From: G963663495 sp963663495
GTDB lineage: Bacteria; Bacteroidota; Rhodothermia; Rhodothermales; Bin80
Length of the DNA stretch: 64,000 nt
Reading direction: 5' to 3'
Assembly: GCA_963663495.1 (NCBI GenBank)
Contig: OY760427.1
Location: forward strand, 3,534,001 to 3,598,000
Part shown: positions 1 through 8,189 of the stretch, piece by piece
Numbering within the stretch: position 1 is the stretch's first letter
How the letters are laid out: each line of letters opens with the position of its first letter
Notes under the pieces: model-generated
The model's input: only the letters and a program-made list of their open reading frames with translations
What the model was told of the DNA's origin: nothing
Databases searched by the model: none
Program-made: the position numbers and the translations under genes

Positions 1-2
1 GA

Positions 3-1058
3 GCGCTAGTCACAGACCGCCGATTGGACCAAGGCGGCACAGGTTCTACTGTGGGCGTGGACGCATCGGTACGTTTCTTAAAGAAATACATCCTGACCGG
101 ACAATTGGTCACAAGCCGAAGCGCCGAACCTAAAGACGCTGTACTGTCTGAACAAACGAGCGACTTGACATTTGGCAAGAACGCGTATACGGCCGCGCTG
201 GATGGCGAAACGTTTTGGGGCCATGGACTTGCCGCGGAGCTGGACCGTGAGGGACGGTACTGGGGATTTGAAGTGGGCTACAAAGAACGCAGTCCGACAT
301 TCCGGGCCGACAATGGCTTCGTACGACAGAACAACAACCGGCGCCTGTACCTTTGGCAGGGAGTCACACTGTATCCAGAGAAAGTACTTCCGTTTGTTGA
401 CCGCATCCGGCCCATGATCATGGCACACCGGATTTGGAATTTTGACAACGTGCGCAAGGAGGCTGCTATCTCACCTGCGGTCCATATGGTATTGAAGCGT
501 CAATCGCAGCTGTTTGTACGGTACAGCTTTGAGAGAGAACTGTACAACGGTGTCCAATTTGGTGGGATACGGCGGTTGGTTGCAGAGGTATCAAGTAACT
601 TCAGTAACGCCGCCCAAGCAGGAGTCTCTGTGGTTGTGGGCCGTGATATTGCGCGCTCCATTGATGTCCCGGAGCTTGGTAAGAGTTTGAACTGGAGCAT
701 TTTTACGAGCGTCCGCCCCACCGATAGAATTCACATTCGGCCCAGATTTCTCTATTCCAGCCTTCAGGACCGGGAAACCGGCGAAGAATACTTTAGCGGA
801 TTCATTCTACGTACCAGGTTGGGATATCAGTTTTCCCGTCGCTTTTTCGTGCGTGCGATCATCCAGTACAACGACTTCAGCCAAGACTTGGAAATTGACC
901 CGCTCCTCACGTACAAGGTAAACGCCTTCACCGCCTTCTATGTGGGTTCTACACATGATTTTGGGCGATTCGATCGCCTCGGGGACTCCCCCTCGCGGTA
1001 CTTCCGCCAAGACAGCCGGCAGATTTTTTTCAAGTTCCAATACCTGCTTCGGCGATAG
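3..1058 (+). CDS. DUF5916-type outer-membrane barrel protein, 3' part
   Basis: The frame is open to the left edge of the window, so the gene starts outside it; the TTG at 24 is not a credible start. About 350 residues are visible. The motif GVDASVRFLKKYILTGQ, many alternating hydrophobic strands (QLFVRYSFERE, IHIRPRFLYSS, FFVRAIIQYNDFSQD) and an arginine-aromatic tail fit the C-terminal barrel region of DUF5916 proteins, whose N-terminal half is normally a family-9 carbohydrate-binding-like domain. That half is not visible here. These proteins are predicted to sit in the outer membrane and are common in Bacteroidota and relatives; the molecular function is not established. The stop is TAG at 1056-1058, followed by about 300 bases without a recognised gene and then a dispersed repeat and an insertion sequence. 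Confidence 0.75.
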   Translation, partial: ALVTDRRLDQGGTGSTVGVDASVRFLKKYILTGQLVTSRSAEPKDAVLSEQTSDLTFGKNAYTAALDGETFWGHGLAAELDREGRYWGFEVGYKERSPTFRADNGFVRQNNNRRLYLWQGVTLYPEKVLPFVDRIRPMIMAHRIWNFDNVRKEAAISPAVHMVLKRQSQLFVRYSFERELYNGVQFGGIRRLVAEVSSNFSNAAQAGVSVVVGRDIARSIDVPELGKSLNWSIFTSVRPTDRIHIRPRFLYSSLQDRETGEEYFSGFILRTRLGYQFSRRFFVRAIIQYNDFSQDLEIDPLLTYKVNAFTAFYVGSTHDFGRFDRLGDSPSRYFRQDSRQIFFKFQYLLRR

Positions 1059-1344
1059 CAAGTAGTCAATCACCGTGCCGGCCCCTTGTGATCCCGCTGC
1101 AAAACAGGTTGATTCGATCAAGTGTGTGATGGCGCCACGAAGAGGCAATGATCTCGCGGCCGCTGTAGGAGGTGTTGGAGTTGTATGGAAACCTGTCTTT
1201 ACCGTCAACAGCTTGTCTTAGCTTTCAACTTTGCATAGTTGTATCGCAGCCTATCCGGGTCTGAAAGGTGTCCATCCGGTGGAGTAGAAATTATGAAGGT
1301 GAAGCAGGAGCTAAGCATAGGTGTGCACACAAAGCACGGATTCT

Positions 1345-1500
1345 GGCCCGAATTCACCCCCGGCAATCCTTGCCCTTTACCCATAAACCATCTCGGACAC
1401 CTACATTGCGTCAATTCTGATCACTTCTGGCTGGCGTGATAGTCGGAACAATTCGGGTATTTCGGTCTGGCAGGTATGGTGTGTTACTTGAGGTGAATAA
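1345..1500 (-). repeat. Dispersed leader repeat, copy A
   Basis: Read on the minus strand this segment carries CACACCATACC, GAAATACCCGAAT and then, near 1385-1365, a start-like ATGGGTAAAGGGCAAGG that would encode MGKGQG. The same order of blocks occurs at 5776-5925, 19565-19710 and, more weakly, 53665-53790. The sequence after the MGKGQG(K) stretch differs in each copy. The rest of 1059-1344 shows no gene I recognise. Function unknown; it could be the 5' end of a mobile element or a mobile promoter. Confidence 0.5.
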
Positions 1501-1544
1501 TGCCGGTGCGGCAGGTGTAGCCATTGGGACACAGATCCACATTA

Positions 1545-3462
1545 GTGTTTGCCAGAAAAAGGTAGGAGGGCTGAAAAACGGCGAAACAAGGCCGTTTGAT
1601 ACTCGTTCTATCCACCTGTAAGCGTTACGGTTACAGATGGATATGAGCCATACCGTATTTGCACATTGCAGATTATTCAGCCAGCGTGTCTCTAACGAAT
1701 GTTTGGCCAAATCCTTCTGTTTCGGGCGTTTTCATCGATATAAGGCCCCTTGGGGCCGATTATTCATACGATTAATACCATGCGGATTGTAGAGGATACA
1801 CAGTTTAAGCTCGGGCAGGTCCGCATTGAAGAGATGACCTTCCACCCCAAAGACCGGGACGATATACCGGGAGCGCTACAAGGTCTGCAGCACCTGTATT
1901 GCGACCCAACGGCTCGGCAGAAGCTTTGAGATCCTGGAGAAGCAGTTGCTTCCGAATATTGATTTGCAGCGTGGTCGTCCGGGGATGGCACTTTGGCGCG
2001 TCTTTGTCTGGGGGTATTGAAGCAGGCCCTCAACTGCGACTTTGATCGTTTGAGGAGCCTGGCCGCCAAGCATTTGGAGGTGCGCCAGATGCTGGGGCAT
2101 ACGAATTTCTGGGACGAGCCTGTCTATCAGCCGCAGACCGTTATTGATAACGTAAGCCTGCTAACAGCGGACATCCTGAAGCAGATCAACGATGCGGTGG
2201 TGGCTTGTGGTCACCGATTGGTAGAACAGGAGCCAGAGGAGCCGCTTCTTTGCCGGGTTGATTCGGCGGTGGCCAAAGCGAATGTGGAGTGGCCTACGGA
2301 TGTTCGTTTGTTGTGGCAATCAATGCGGTGCCTGATTCGGGAGTTGCATTGCGCATGTGAGGCGCACAGCCTTGCGGGCTGGCGCAAGGCTGTGTACTGG
2401 AGTCGTACCTTGAAGAAGGCCTTCAACCGGGTGCGTACGCACCGTCAGTGGCGTGATGAGTCGAAGGTGAGAAAGTATGTGAAGATGTGTCGTGTTCTGA
2501 TTGAGCGTGCGAAGAGCAGTGTTAGCGTGTTGAAGGAGAAAGACGCGGATCTTGAGGAGGTGTTGCGGTACTTGGCAGATGCATAAAGGCAGGTAGATCA
2601 AGTAGATAGTCGTCTATGGAAGGGGGAGGTGATTCCGCATGATGAGAAGGTATTTTCGATACATGAGCCGCATACTCGTTGGATCACCAAGGGGAAGGCG
2701 GGGGTGATTGCGGAGTTGGGTCTGCCGGTATGCGTGCTGGAGGATCAGCATCAGTTGATATTGTGGCATCAGATACTGCACGAAGGGGTGGATTCGGATA
2801 TGATTGTGGGGTTTATGAAGGAAGCGAAGGATCGGTATCCGGCGATCAAATCGTGCAGCATGGATAAGGGGTACTCATCGGTAAAGAACCGTAAGGCACT
2901 GGAGCAGGTGTTGGACACGGTGATCATGCCGAAGAGGGGTAAGTTGAGCAAAGCGGACAAGGAAAGGGAATCCGATCCGAAGTTTGTGGAGGGTCGTCGT
3001 CAGCGTCCGGCAGTGGAGTCGGCGATCAACAATTTGAATCATCGGGGCCTGGGTTTGATACGGACCCGTGGCAAGGAAGGCTTTGTTCGGACGGTGGCGC
3101 TGGTAGTGGTAGCGGCGAATGTGCACCGTATCGGGCAGATAGTGAAGCGGAGCGAGGAGCGACGAAGGCGGTGCGAGCAGGCCCGCAAGCGCGCGGCGTA
3201 GGTACTCGCGCGAGCGTCTTCAGCACAAAATCAAGGTAGCCTGCAAGGGCGAGAGGCCAACGTATGTTCATGCCTCGCTGATGGACGACAAAAACACGTC
3301 TGATCAACGTCAAAACCTCAGGATTGCCGGCGTGAGCGGACAAAGTCGGCACCGTTAACGTCGAAAAATCCTTGCTGACTTGTCATTCCGATCCCCAATT
3401 CGAATTCCAGCCCCCCACTCAGCCAAGAGTCGCTCGCAAGACCATACTTTTCTGGCAAACAC
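1545..3462 (+). mobile_element. ISNCY-type insertion sequence, copy 1 (decayed), with target duplication
   Basis: The element begins GTGTTTGCCAGAAAA at 1545 and ends with its reverse complement at 3448-3462, giving 15-bp terminal inverted repeats. ACATTA lies directly on both sides (1539-1544 and 3463-3468), a 6-bp target duplication. The same ends bound the intact copy at 56930-58850. A conserved leader with two stem-loops (1618-1652 and GGCCCCTTGGGGCC near 1746) precedes the transposase. About 245 bp of non-coding DNA follows the transposase. The transposase is broken by frameshifts and a stop (see separate entry). Confidence 0.85.
1781..3201 (+). pseudogene. ISNCY-family transposase, copy 1, multiply disrupted
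   Basis: Homologous throughout to the intact transposase at 57191-58615. Three lesions are visible by comparison: a 2-bp loss near 1922 (GAAGCTTTGAG instead of GAAGGTCTTTGAG), a net 1-bp loss near 2013 (TCTGGGGGTATTG instead of TCTTGGGGATATTG), and a TAA at 2584-2586 where the intact copy has CAA. The second lesion is also present in the truncated copy at 37295-38094, so both descend from an already frameshifted ancestor or share a conversion event. Long open stretches remain (1993-2586, 2629-3201) but no full transposase can be made. Confidence 0.85.
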
Positions 3463-3485
3463 ACATTAGGCAAATTGAGATGCCG

Positions 3486-3700
3486 TTATGTGAACACAGT
3501 TGAACTCCCGTGCGAGCATTCGCACAATTGCTCTCTAGCCTCGTACCCCAACGTAGTCTCGTGTAGCCTTTCCGTACCCCGCCACATGATCGGGTAACCC
3601 GCCGGCCCATCACGACTGCGGTAGTGATAGCCGCCGAGCACCGCTACGGTCAAGATAGCGTCTCCCAAGCTTTGCGATCGTCCCGGATGCGGCTACTATC
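3486..3700 (-). pseudogene. IS4-family transposase C-terminal relic
   Basis: The minus strand encodes SLGDAILTVAVLGGYHYR followed by SRDGPAGYPIMWRGTERL, which matches the C-terminal signature of Tn5/IS4-type transposases (LGG..R..DG.PG...W.G..RL). Nothing upstream of it is intact. A different portion of what may be the same family (WRVLLMTLLGRTSPEM) lies at 38107-38287, beside another ISNCY copy. Family assignment rests on this short motif only. Confidence 0.55.
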
Positions 3701-3902
3701 ATGTTGCAACTTGTTGTTCATGTTGCGGCATGATTAAACGGAATCGGGTCTTACGAACGCTCAGCGCTCCGTGCAATGGAGAGCGTTTGGACGGAGTTCT
3801 TGCCGACGATCGTTGGCGGTTTCGCACGCGGTGTCTGTGAGAAGTTCGGGCTTTCTTGATGCACGGGGCGAACCACAGGTAAGCACCTGTGCGAAGGCGT
3901 TC

Positions 3903-4231
3903 ATGATCCGGACGCGACCCGCACCGTGACCGCGTATGTGGAGGAAGCGAGTTCACCGGAGAGCCTGAAGCCTCCAGACTCATGACGTGTGGCCCCTTCA
4001 AAACGGTTGATACAACGCACTCCGGATGGAGCCAACAGAGCTATGTCCGATGGAGATGTTCCGGGACAGATCGCAGCAAAACTCCCGGCAACCAGGGATT
4101 CAATCCAGGCTAAACCAAAACCCCAAGCGATCCGGTAAATCTCACCATCCATTGCTCCTGAAAAAAACGGTCCAAACATGGACATAGGAGAATGTCATAA
4201 TCTAGTAGCACTACGTAATGGCGAAGTTAGG
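3903..4231 (+). mobile_element. IS1634-type element, right-end relic
   Basis: This segment is closely similar to 60393-60736, the 3' end of the IS1634-type transposase gene plus its downstream tail, and ends with the same terminal repeat, ATGGCGAAGTTAGG at 4218-4231. Only the last ~25 codons of the transposase and the right tail remain. The piece 3701-3902 upstream shows nothing I recognise. Confidence 0.75.
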
Positions 4232-4235
4232 TAGT

Positions 4236-4440
4236 GCTCGTGCTATCAGCACGAGGGGCCATGTCATTGATATTGCGGCGATCGGTTAATGGCGGTAACC
4301 GCATCGTTTTGCCCACCCGAGGAGTGCTGCACATTGATGCCGATCCATGCGCCAATCCGCACAAGAATGTGCGCTCAGCCTCCAAGTTGTACGCGATCCT
4401 ACTACCCGGATCTGGTGCTGCTGCCTCACAGAACCGCATT
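4236..4440. repeat. Hairpin-headed dispersed repeat, copy 1
   Basis: Begins with a perfect palindrome, CTCGTGCT ATC AGCACGAG (4237-4255), and is about 80% identical over ~200 bp to 38372-38575. Both copies can be read as a short protein on either strand (for example LVLSARGAMSLILRRS on the plus strand), but the substitutions do not clearly favour one frame. It abuts the IS1634 relic end. Identity unknown; a structured end of a lost element is one possibility. Confidence 0.45.
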
Positions 4441-4569
4441 ATACGATTATTGACTCGGTTAATCGGGGGGAAGGGGGACATTCGAAACAATCTGATGGCT
4501 ACTCAATTCCATCGGGAGAGCCGCGAGACAGATTCTTAAGGTTAAAGAGTAAATAAGTTGGGGAGGGTG

Positions 4570-4977
4570 ATGGCGGTACGAACACGTAATCTTTTCATAA
4601 GCCATCGATGGAGCTACCCCTGTTTCTATAACAGGATTGTCGCACTGCTGAGAAAAAGACGCTACTTTCGCTTCAAGGACTATTCAGTCCCGCGCGAATG
4701 TGCGATTCATGACGCAAGGACGGATGCTGAACTCATCGCAGCGATCCGGCGGAAAATGCTTCCGTGCAGCGTGGTCATCATTACAGCTGGAGTTCATGCT
4801 ACGAAAAGCAAGTGGATGAAAAAGGAAATCCAAATCGCGCAAAGGCTCTCTAAACCCATTCTCGCGGTCAAGCCTCGAGGCAGCAAGCGAACATCGGTAC
4901 GTGTCAAGGACGCAGCTGATAGGATTGTTAAGTGGAATACCGAGAGTATTGTTTGCGGCATTAGAGAATTAAGTTGA
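4570..4977 (+). CDS. TIR-domain protein, ThsB/DUF1863-like
   Basis: A 135-residue protein that is essentially one TIR-like domain. The signature NLFISHRW near the N-terminus, the F..KDYSVPR segment, SVVIITAG in the core and SKWMKKEI resemble the DUF1863 branch of TIR domains, which includes the Thoeris signal-producing protein ThsB. The glutamate in KKEI (residue 86 from this start) is at the position of the putative catalytic glutamate of that branch. I chose ATG 4570 because a GGGGAGGG sequence lies just upstream; an upstream TTG at 4558 is in frame but less likely. The stop overlaps the start of the next gene (TGATG), so the two are co-translated. In characterised systems such TIR proteins make a nucleotide signal from NAD+ on infection that activates a partner effector; that activity is inferred here, not seen. 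Confidence 0.8.
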   Translation: MAVRTRNLFISHRWSYPCFYNRIVALLRKRRYFRFKDYSVPRECAIHDARTDAELIAAIRRKMLPCSVVIITAGVHATKSKWMKKEIQIAQRLSKPILAVKPRGSKRTSVRVKDAADRIVKWNTESIVCGIRELS

Positions 4978-5447
4978 TGGTAGAATCACGATCCGTACAA
5001 CTTCTGGAGATTTACAAGCTCCACACCAAGCTTGCAGACAGAGTCAGTCAGCGGCGTGAGGGAGCAAATCGCCTGTACGCAGGATTGCTTGTTGCCTTTG
5101 CGACGTTCATAATTGCACTTATTAGGTTTAGCATCGGTCCACACGGTGAAGAAGCGCTTCTTATTGAATTTGCCGTGGCTGGTATCGTGGGGATGGGGCT
5201 TTCCTTGTCATGGTTTCTAGTTATCCGCTCATATCGTCAGCTCAACACCGGAAAATTCCGTGCACTTCAAGAAATCGAAAAGCAACTTGATTTTGAGTTC
5301 CTTAGCCGCGAATGGGAGCTACTACGGGAAGGACGAGACTTCCGAACTTACTGGAAGTTGACCGTTGCTGAAAGCATTTTGCCAGTGATGTTTGGATTAT
5401 TGTCCTTAGCCCTGATTGTTATCACTTTGTGCAGGTATGGTGTGTAG
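4977..5447 (+). CDS. RipA-like small multi-pass membrane protein, TIR partner
   Basis: A 156-residue protein starting with ATG 4977, one base into the stop codon of the TIR gene; TTG 4974 is an alternative. The segment YKLHTKLADRVSQRR, two hydrophobic segments at about residues 33-53 and 63-85, the intervening SYRQLNTGKF motif, an acidic cytoplasmic region (EIEKQLDFEF, REWELL) and a third hydrophobic segment at about 131-153 match what I know as RipA-family octameric membrane proteins. Its position directly behind a ThsB-like TIR gene suggests it acts as the membrane effector of a two-gene defence module, but no ligand-binding domain such as SLOG or Macro is visible, so how it would sense a TIR product is open. 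Confidence 0.65.
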   Translation: MVESRSVQLLEIYKLHTKLADRVSQRREGANRLYAGLLVAFATFIIALIRFSIGPHGEEALLIEFAVAGIVGMGLSLSWFLVIRSYRQLNTGKFRALQEIEKQLDFEFLSREWELLREGRDFRTYWKLTVAESILPVMFGLLSLALIVITLCRYGV

Positions 5448-5775
5448 GGCCGGAATGAACAGCATTCGCCACGGAGTTGCGTGATCCTTGCAATACCCGC
5501 TGCATCGCAAACCTCGTCGGGTATACTGGCGATGGCTGTAACGCCTGACCCATTACAATCGTGCAGCCTTGGGACTTCGGCGTGGTATGATTGATTTGGG
5601 ATTTATGTACTGGTACAGGAAGGACGCCATGTGATGAAGTGATTATGACGTTTGCATGAAGATATTTGACTTGACCTCTGGATAAGCGACCAGGCGGCTT
5701 CAACGGCTAATCAATATGGTTTTCGTGTGCTAAGCCGCAAAGGGCCGAAACGCGTGATTTCGGTTTCAACGAGAG

Positions 5776-5925
5776 CTGCCACTATCTCCAAACACGCACC
5801 ATACCCGCCAAGCCGAAATACCCGAATTATTCCGACAGCCATGCCAGCGAGAAGTGACCGGAACAGACGCAATATCGCACATCCAAGATGATTTGTGGGC
5901 GAAGGGCAGGGCAAGCCTTCATCGC
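5776..5925 (+). repeat. Dispersed leader repeat, copy B
   Basis: Contains CGCACCATACCCGCC, GAAATACCCGAATTATTCCGACAGCCATGCC, GAAGTGACC and then GTGGGCGAAGGGCAGGGCAAG at about 5896-5916. It aligns with copies A (minus strand, 1345-1500), C (19565-19710) and D (53665-53790). No gene is recognisable in the rest of 5448-6037. Confidence 0.55.
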
Positions 5926-6037
5926 CTATGGATAGCCTATACACTTGGATCCGAAGGCAACACAAGCCAGTGCCCCGGCGTAATTTCAGAAAAAACCCCG
6001 GATATTTCGCTACTATGGTCGCCACCACCGCCGAATA

Positions 6038-7096
6038 CTACGGGGCTTTGCTTAAGGCTCGGTGGGACAGCAACCCCTTGGAATGCAGCAGCTCAGCATT
6101 CAGCACAGCGCCACCCGCAGCTCCCCGGAGCGTGTTGTGCACAAGCACAACGAACTTCACGTCCAGCACCTCACACGGCCGAATCCTTCCAATTGCCACA
6201 CCCATCCCACGTTCCAACATGACATGCCTACGGGGCTGCGGAAAATGGTCCTTGTCCATTACATGAAGGAGATGTTCTGGTTCTGTCGGCAACCCCAGTG
6301 ACTTCACCGGACTCACAAAGGTCTCAAAAGCCTCCCGCACGGCATTGGCATCCGCTCTAGTTCGCAGCTTTACCGATATACATTCCAAGTGCCCCTCCAG
6401 AACAGGAACACGATTGCAGTGCGCACTAATTGCCATCCGCGCCGGCTCAATACCGCCTTCACCCAGCCTACCCAGCAGCTTCAATGGCTCCGAAGCTAAC
6501 TTATCCTCCTCGCCCGAGATGAACGGTACTACGTTGGCAAGCGAATCAAGAGAGGACACACCCGGGTAACCGGCGCCAGATAACGCCTGCATAGTGGTAA
6601 CGTGGACCGCCTCCACGCCGAACGCGTCATGTAGCGGCCGTAAAGCACACACCAACCCAACCGTTGAACAATTGGGATTAGTAACCAGGGGTCCACACCA
6701 AGTTTGGCAACGAACCAGTTGGACATGCTCGGGATTGACCTCTGGAATAAGCAGTGGCACCAGTGGATGCATTCGAAAGCTCTTGGCATTAGAAATCACC
6801 GCCAAGCCAGCTTCCGCCATGCGCGGCTCCACCTCGGTAGCAACATCGGCAACCAGCCCCGAAAACACTATATCACAGTCAGGGATATCATCCACACTCT
6901 GCACTATCATATCCTCCACCGATGGCGGAATAATTGATGTGCCGATCCAGTTGACAGCATCCCGGTAGCGCTTTCCAGCGGAGCGCTCTGATGCCACCAA
7001 CGCGGTGATGTCGAACCAAGGGTGGTCGTGGAGCACCTCCACAAACTTCTGGCCAACAGCCCCGGTGGCCCCCAGAATACCGACGCGGTAACGCAT
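6038..7096 (-). CDS. asd: Aspartate-semialdehyde dehydrogenase
   Basis: Converts aspartyl-4-phosphate to aspartate-4-semialdehyde with NADPH, the step leading to homoserine, methionine, threonine and lysine. The N-terminal nucleotide-binding loop reads GILGATGAVGQ, and the catalytic cysteine lies in NPNCSTVG; SGAGYPGVSSLD and EEDKL are further family motifs. The 352-residue length and the spacing fit the long archaeal/fungal-type enzyme. ATG 7096 (MRYRVGIL) is preferred over an in-frame TTG at 7108. It follows metX by 15 bases and is the last gene of the riboswitch-controlled metY-metX-asd set, which supplies its own precursor pathway. Confidence 0.92.
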   Translation of the reverse strand: MRYRVGILGATGAVGQKFVEVLHDHPWFDITALVASERSAGKRYRDAVNWIGTSIIPPSVEDMIVQSVDDIPDCDIVFSGLVADVATEVEPRMAEAGLAVISNAKSFRMHPLVPLLIPEVNPEHVQLVRCQTWCGPLVTNPNCSTVGLVCALRPLHDAFGVEAVHVTTMQALSGAGYPGVSSLDSLANVVPFISGEEDKLASEPLKLLGRLGEGGIEPARMAISAHCNRVPVLEGHLECISVKLRTRADANAVREAFETFVSPVKSLGLPTEPEHLLHVMDKDHFPQPRRHVMLERGMGVAIGRIRPCEVLDVKFVVLVHNTLRGAAGGAVLNAELLHSKGLLSHRALSKAP

Positions 7097-7111
7097 TCTG
7101 TCTTCCAATGC

Positions 7112-8146
7112 CTACTGACTATCTATTCTTGATGTCCACTCCCTGATGTGCCAGGCAAGCGTATCAACCTCAATCAAGAAGGTATCGTGGCCATGCGCCT
7201 CCTTCATTACAGCCAAAGTAGCATTGGGAATGTGCGTAGCCAATTCTTCCTGCTCGCCAAGCGTATAGAGCAAGTCAGACTCAATGCCAATGATCAGCAC
7301 CGGCTGCCTGATGCTCTTCAACACCTCCCTGTATTCCCCGCGCCCCCGGGCCACATCGTGCGAATCCATCAACCGCGTGAGATATACATAGCAATTTGCA
7401 TCAAACCTCCGTACGAGCTTGTTACCATGATGATGCAAGTACGAGGATACATTAAACATGGCATCGGCTTGGCCATTTCTTCGTGTCCTGTGGAAACGTG
7501 ACCGAAAAGAAGAAGCCGACCGATACGAAATCATCGCCATCATCCTGGCAATAGCTAACCCGTCAGAGGGCTGCTGACCAGGAAGGTAGCGCCCTCCCTT
7601 CCACGCCGGGTCCCGGATAATGGCCTCACGCTGTGCTTCGCTCCATGCGATACACCACGCCGAATGCTCACCCCCTACCCCAATGGGGATAAGCCCACGA
7701 ATGTAATCCCCGTAAAATGCCCATTCCAGCACCTGCATCCCTCCCATTGACCCCCCGATCGCAAAGGCTACACTTCGTACACCAAGTCGGTCAAGCAGCG
7801 CCTTGTGCAATGCCACCGTATCGCGTACCGTAGCCTGGGGCAAGTCAGGACCGTATAGCTTCCCTGTCTCCGGATCTCGGGAGACAGGAGAGATGGTCCC
7901 GTACGGCGAACCGATGACGTTCGGACAAACGACAAAATAGCGGTCGGTATCCAGTACGGCGCCAGGCCCGATGCAACCACGCCACCAACCCGCAGCATCC
8001 GTGTCGCTGGTCAAGCTGTGCCCTACTACTACAGCATTGGTGCCCTCCTCATTCAGTCTCCCCCAAGCGCTATACGCTACAGGCACATCGCGTAGCTGTG
8101 CGCCACTTTCAAGCATGAACGAAGGGATAACGACAATTCTTGGCAT
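7112..8146 (-). CDS. metX: Homoserine O-acetyltransferase
   Basis: Alpha/beta-hydrolase-fold acyltransferase that acetylates homoserine from acetyl-CoA in the cytoplasm. The nucleophile elbow GGSMGGMQ carries the catalytic serine; the catalytic aspartate is in IGIESDLLY and the histidine in GHDTFL. The start of the protein (VPVAYSAWGRLNEEGTNAVV) and the segment NVIGSPYGT are typical, and 344 residues is normal. The gene lies between metY and asd. A GC-rich stem-loop sits 9-36 bases upstream of its start (8155-8182). Acetyl versus succinyl specificity is inferred from the neighbouring metY. Confidence 0.92.
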   Translation of the reverse strand: MPRIVVIPSFMLESGAQLRDVPVAYSAWGRLNEEGTNAVVVGHSLTSDTDAAGWWRGCIGPGAVLDTDRYFVVCPNVIGSPYGTISPVSRDPETGKLYGPDLPQATVRDTVALHKALLDRLGVRSVAFAIGGSMGGMQVLEWAFYGDYIRGLIPIGVGGEHSAWCIAWSEAQREAIIRDPAWKGGRYLPGQQPSDGLAIARMMAMISYRSASSFRSRFHRTRRNGQADAMFNVSSYLHHHGNKLVRRFDANCYVYLTRLMDSHDVARGRGEYREVLKSIRQPVLIIGIESDLLYTLGEQEELATHIPNATLAVMKEAHGHDTFLIEVDTLAWHIREWTSRIDSQ

Positions 8147-8154
8147 CAGGTACC

Positions 8155-8182
8155 GTCCCCCCGACCCGACGGGCGGGGGGAC
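8155..8182 (-). promoter_or_regulatory. Intercistronic GC-rich stem-loop between metY and metX
   Basis: GTCCCCCC and GGGGGGAC form a perfect 8-bp stem, with a further short GGG/CCC pairing inside. There is no T-run, so it is unlikely to be a strong intrinsic terminator. It lies just before the metX start and could tune metX translation or mRNA stability. Confidence 0.4.
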
Positions 8183-8189
8183 GCCTCAA

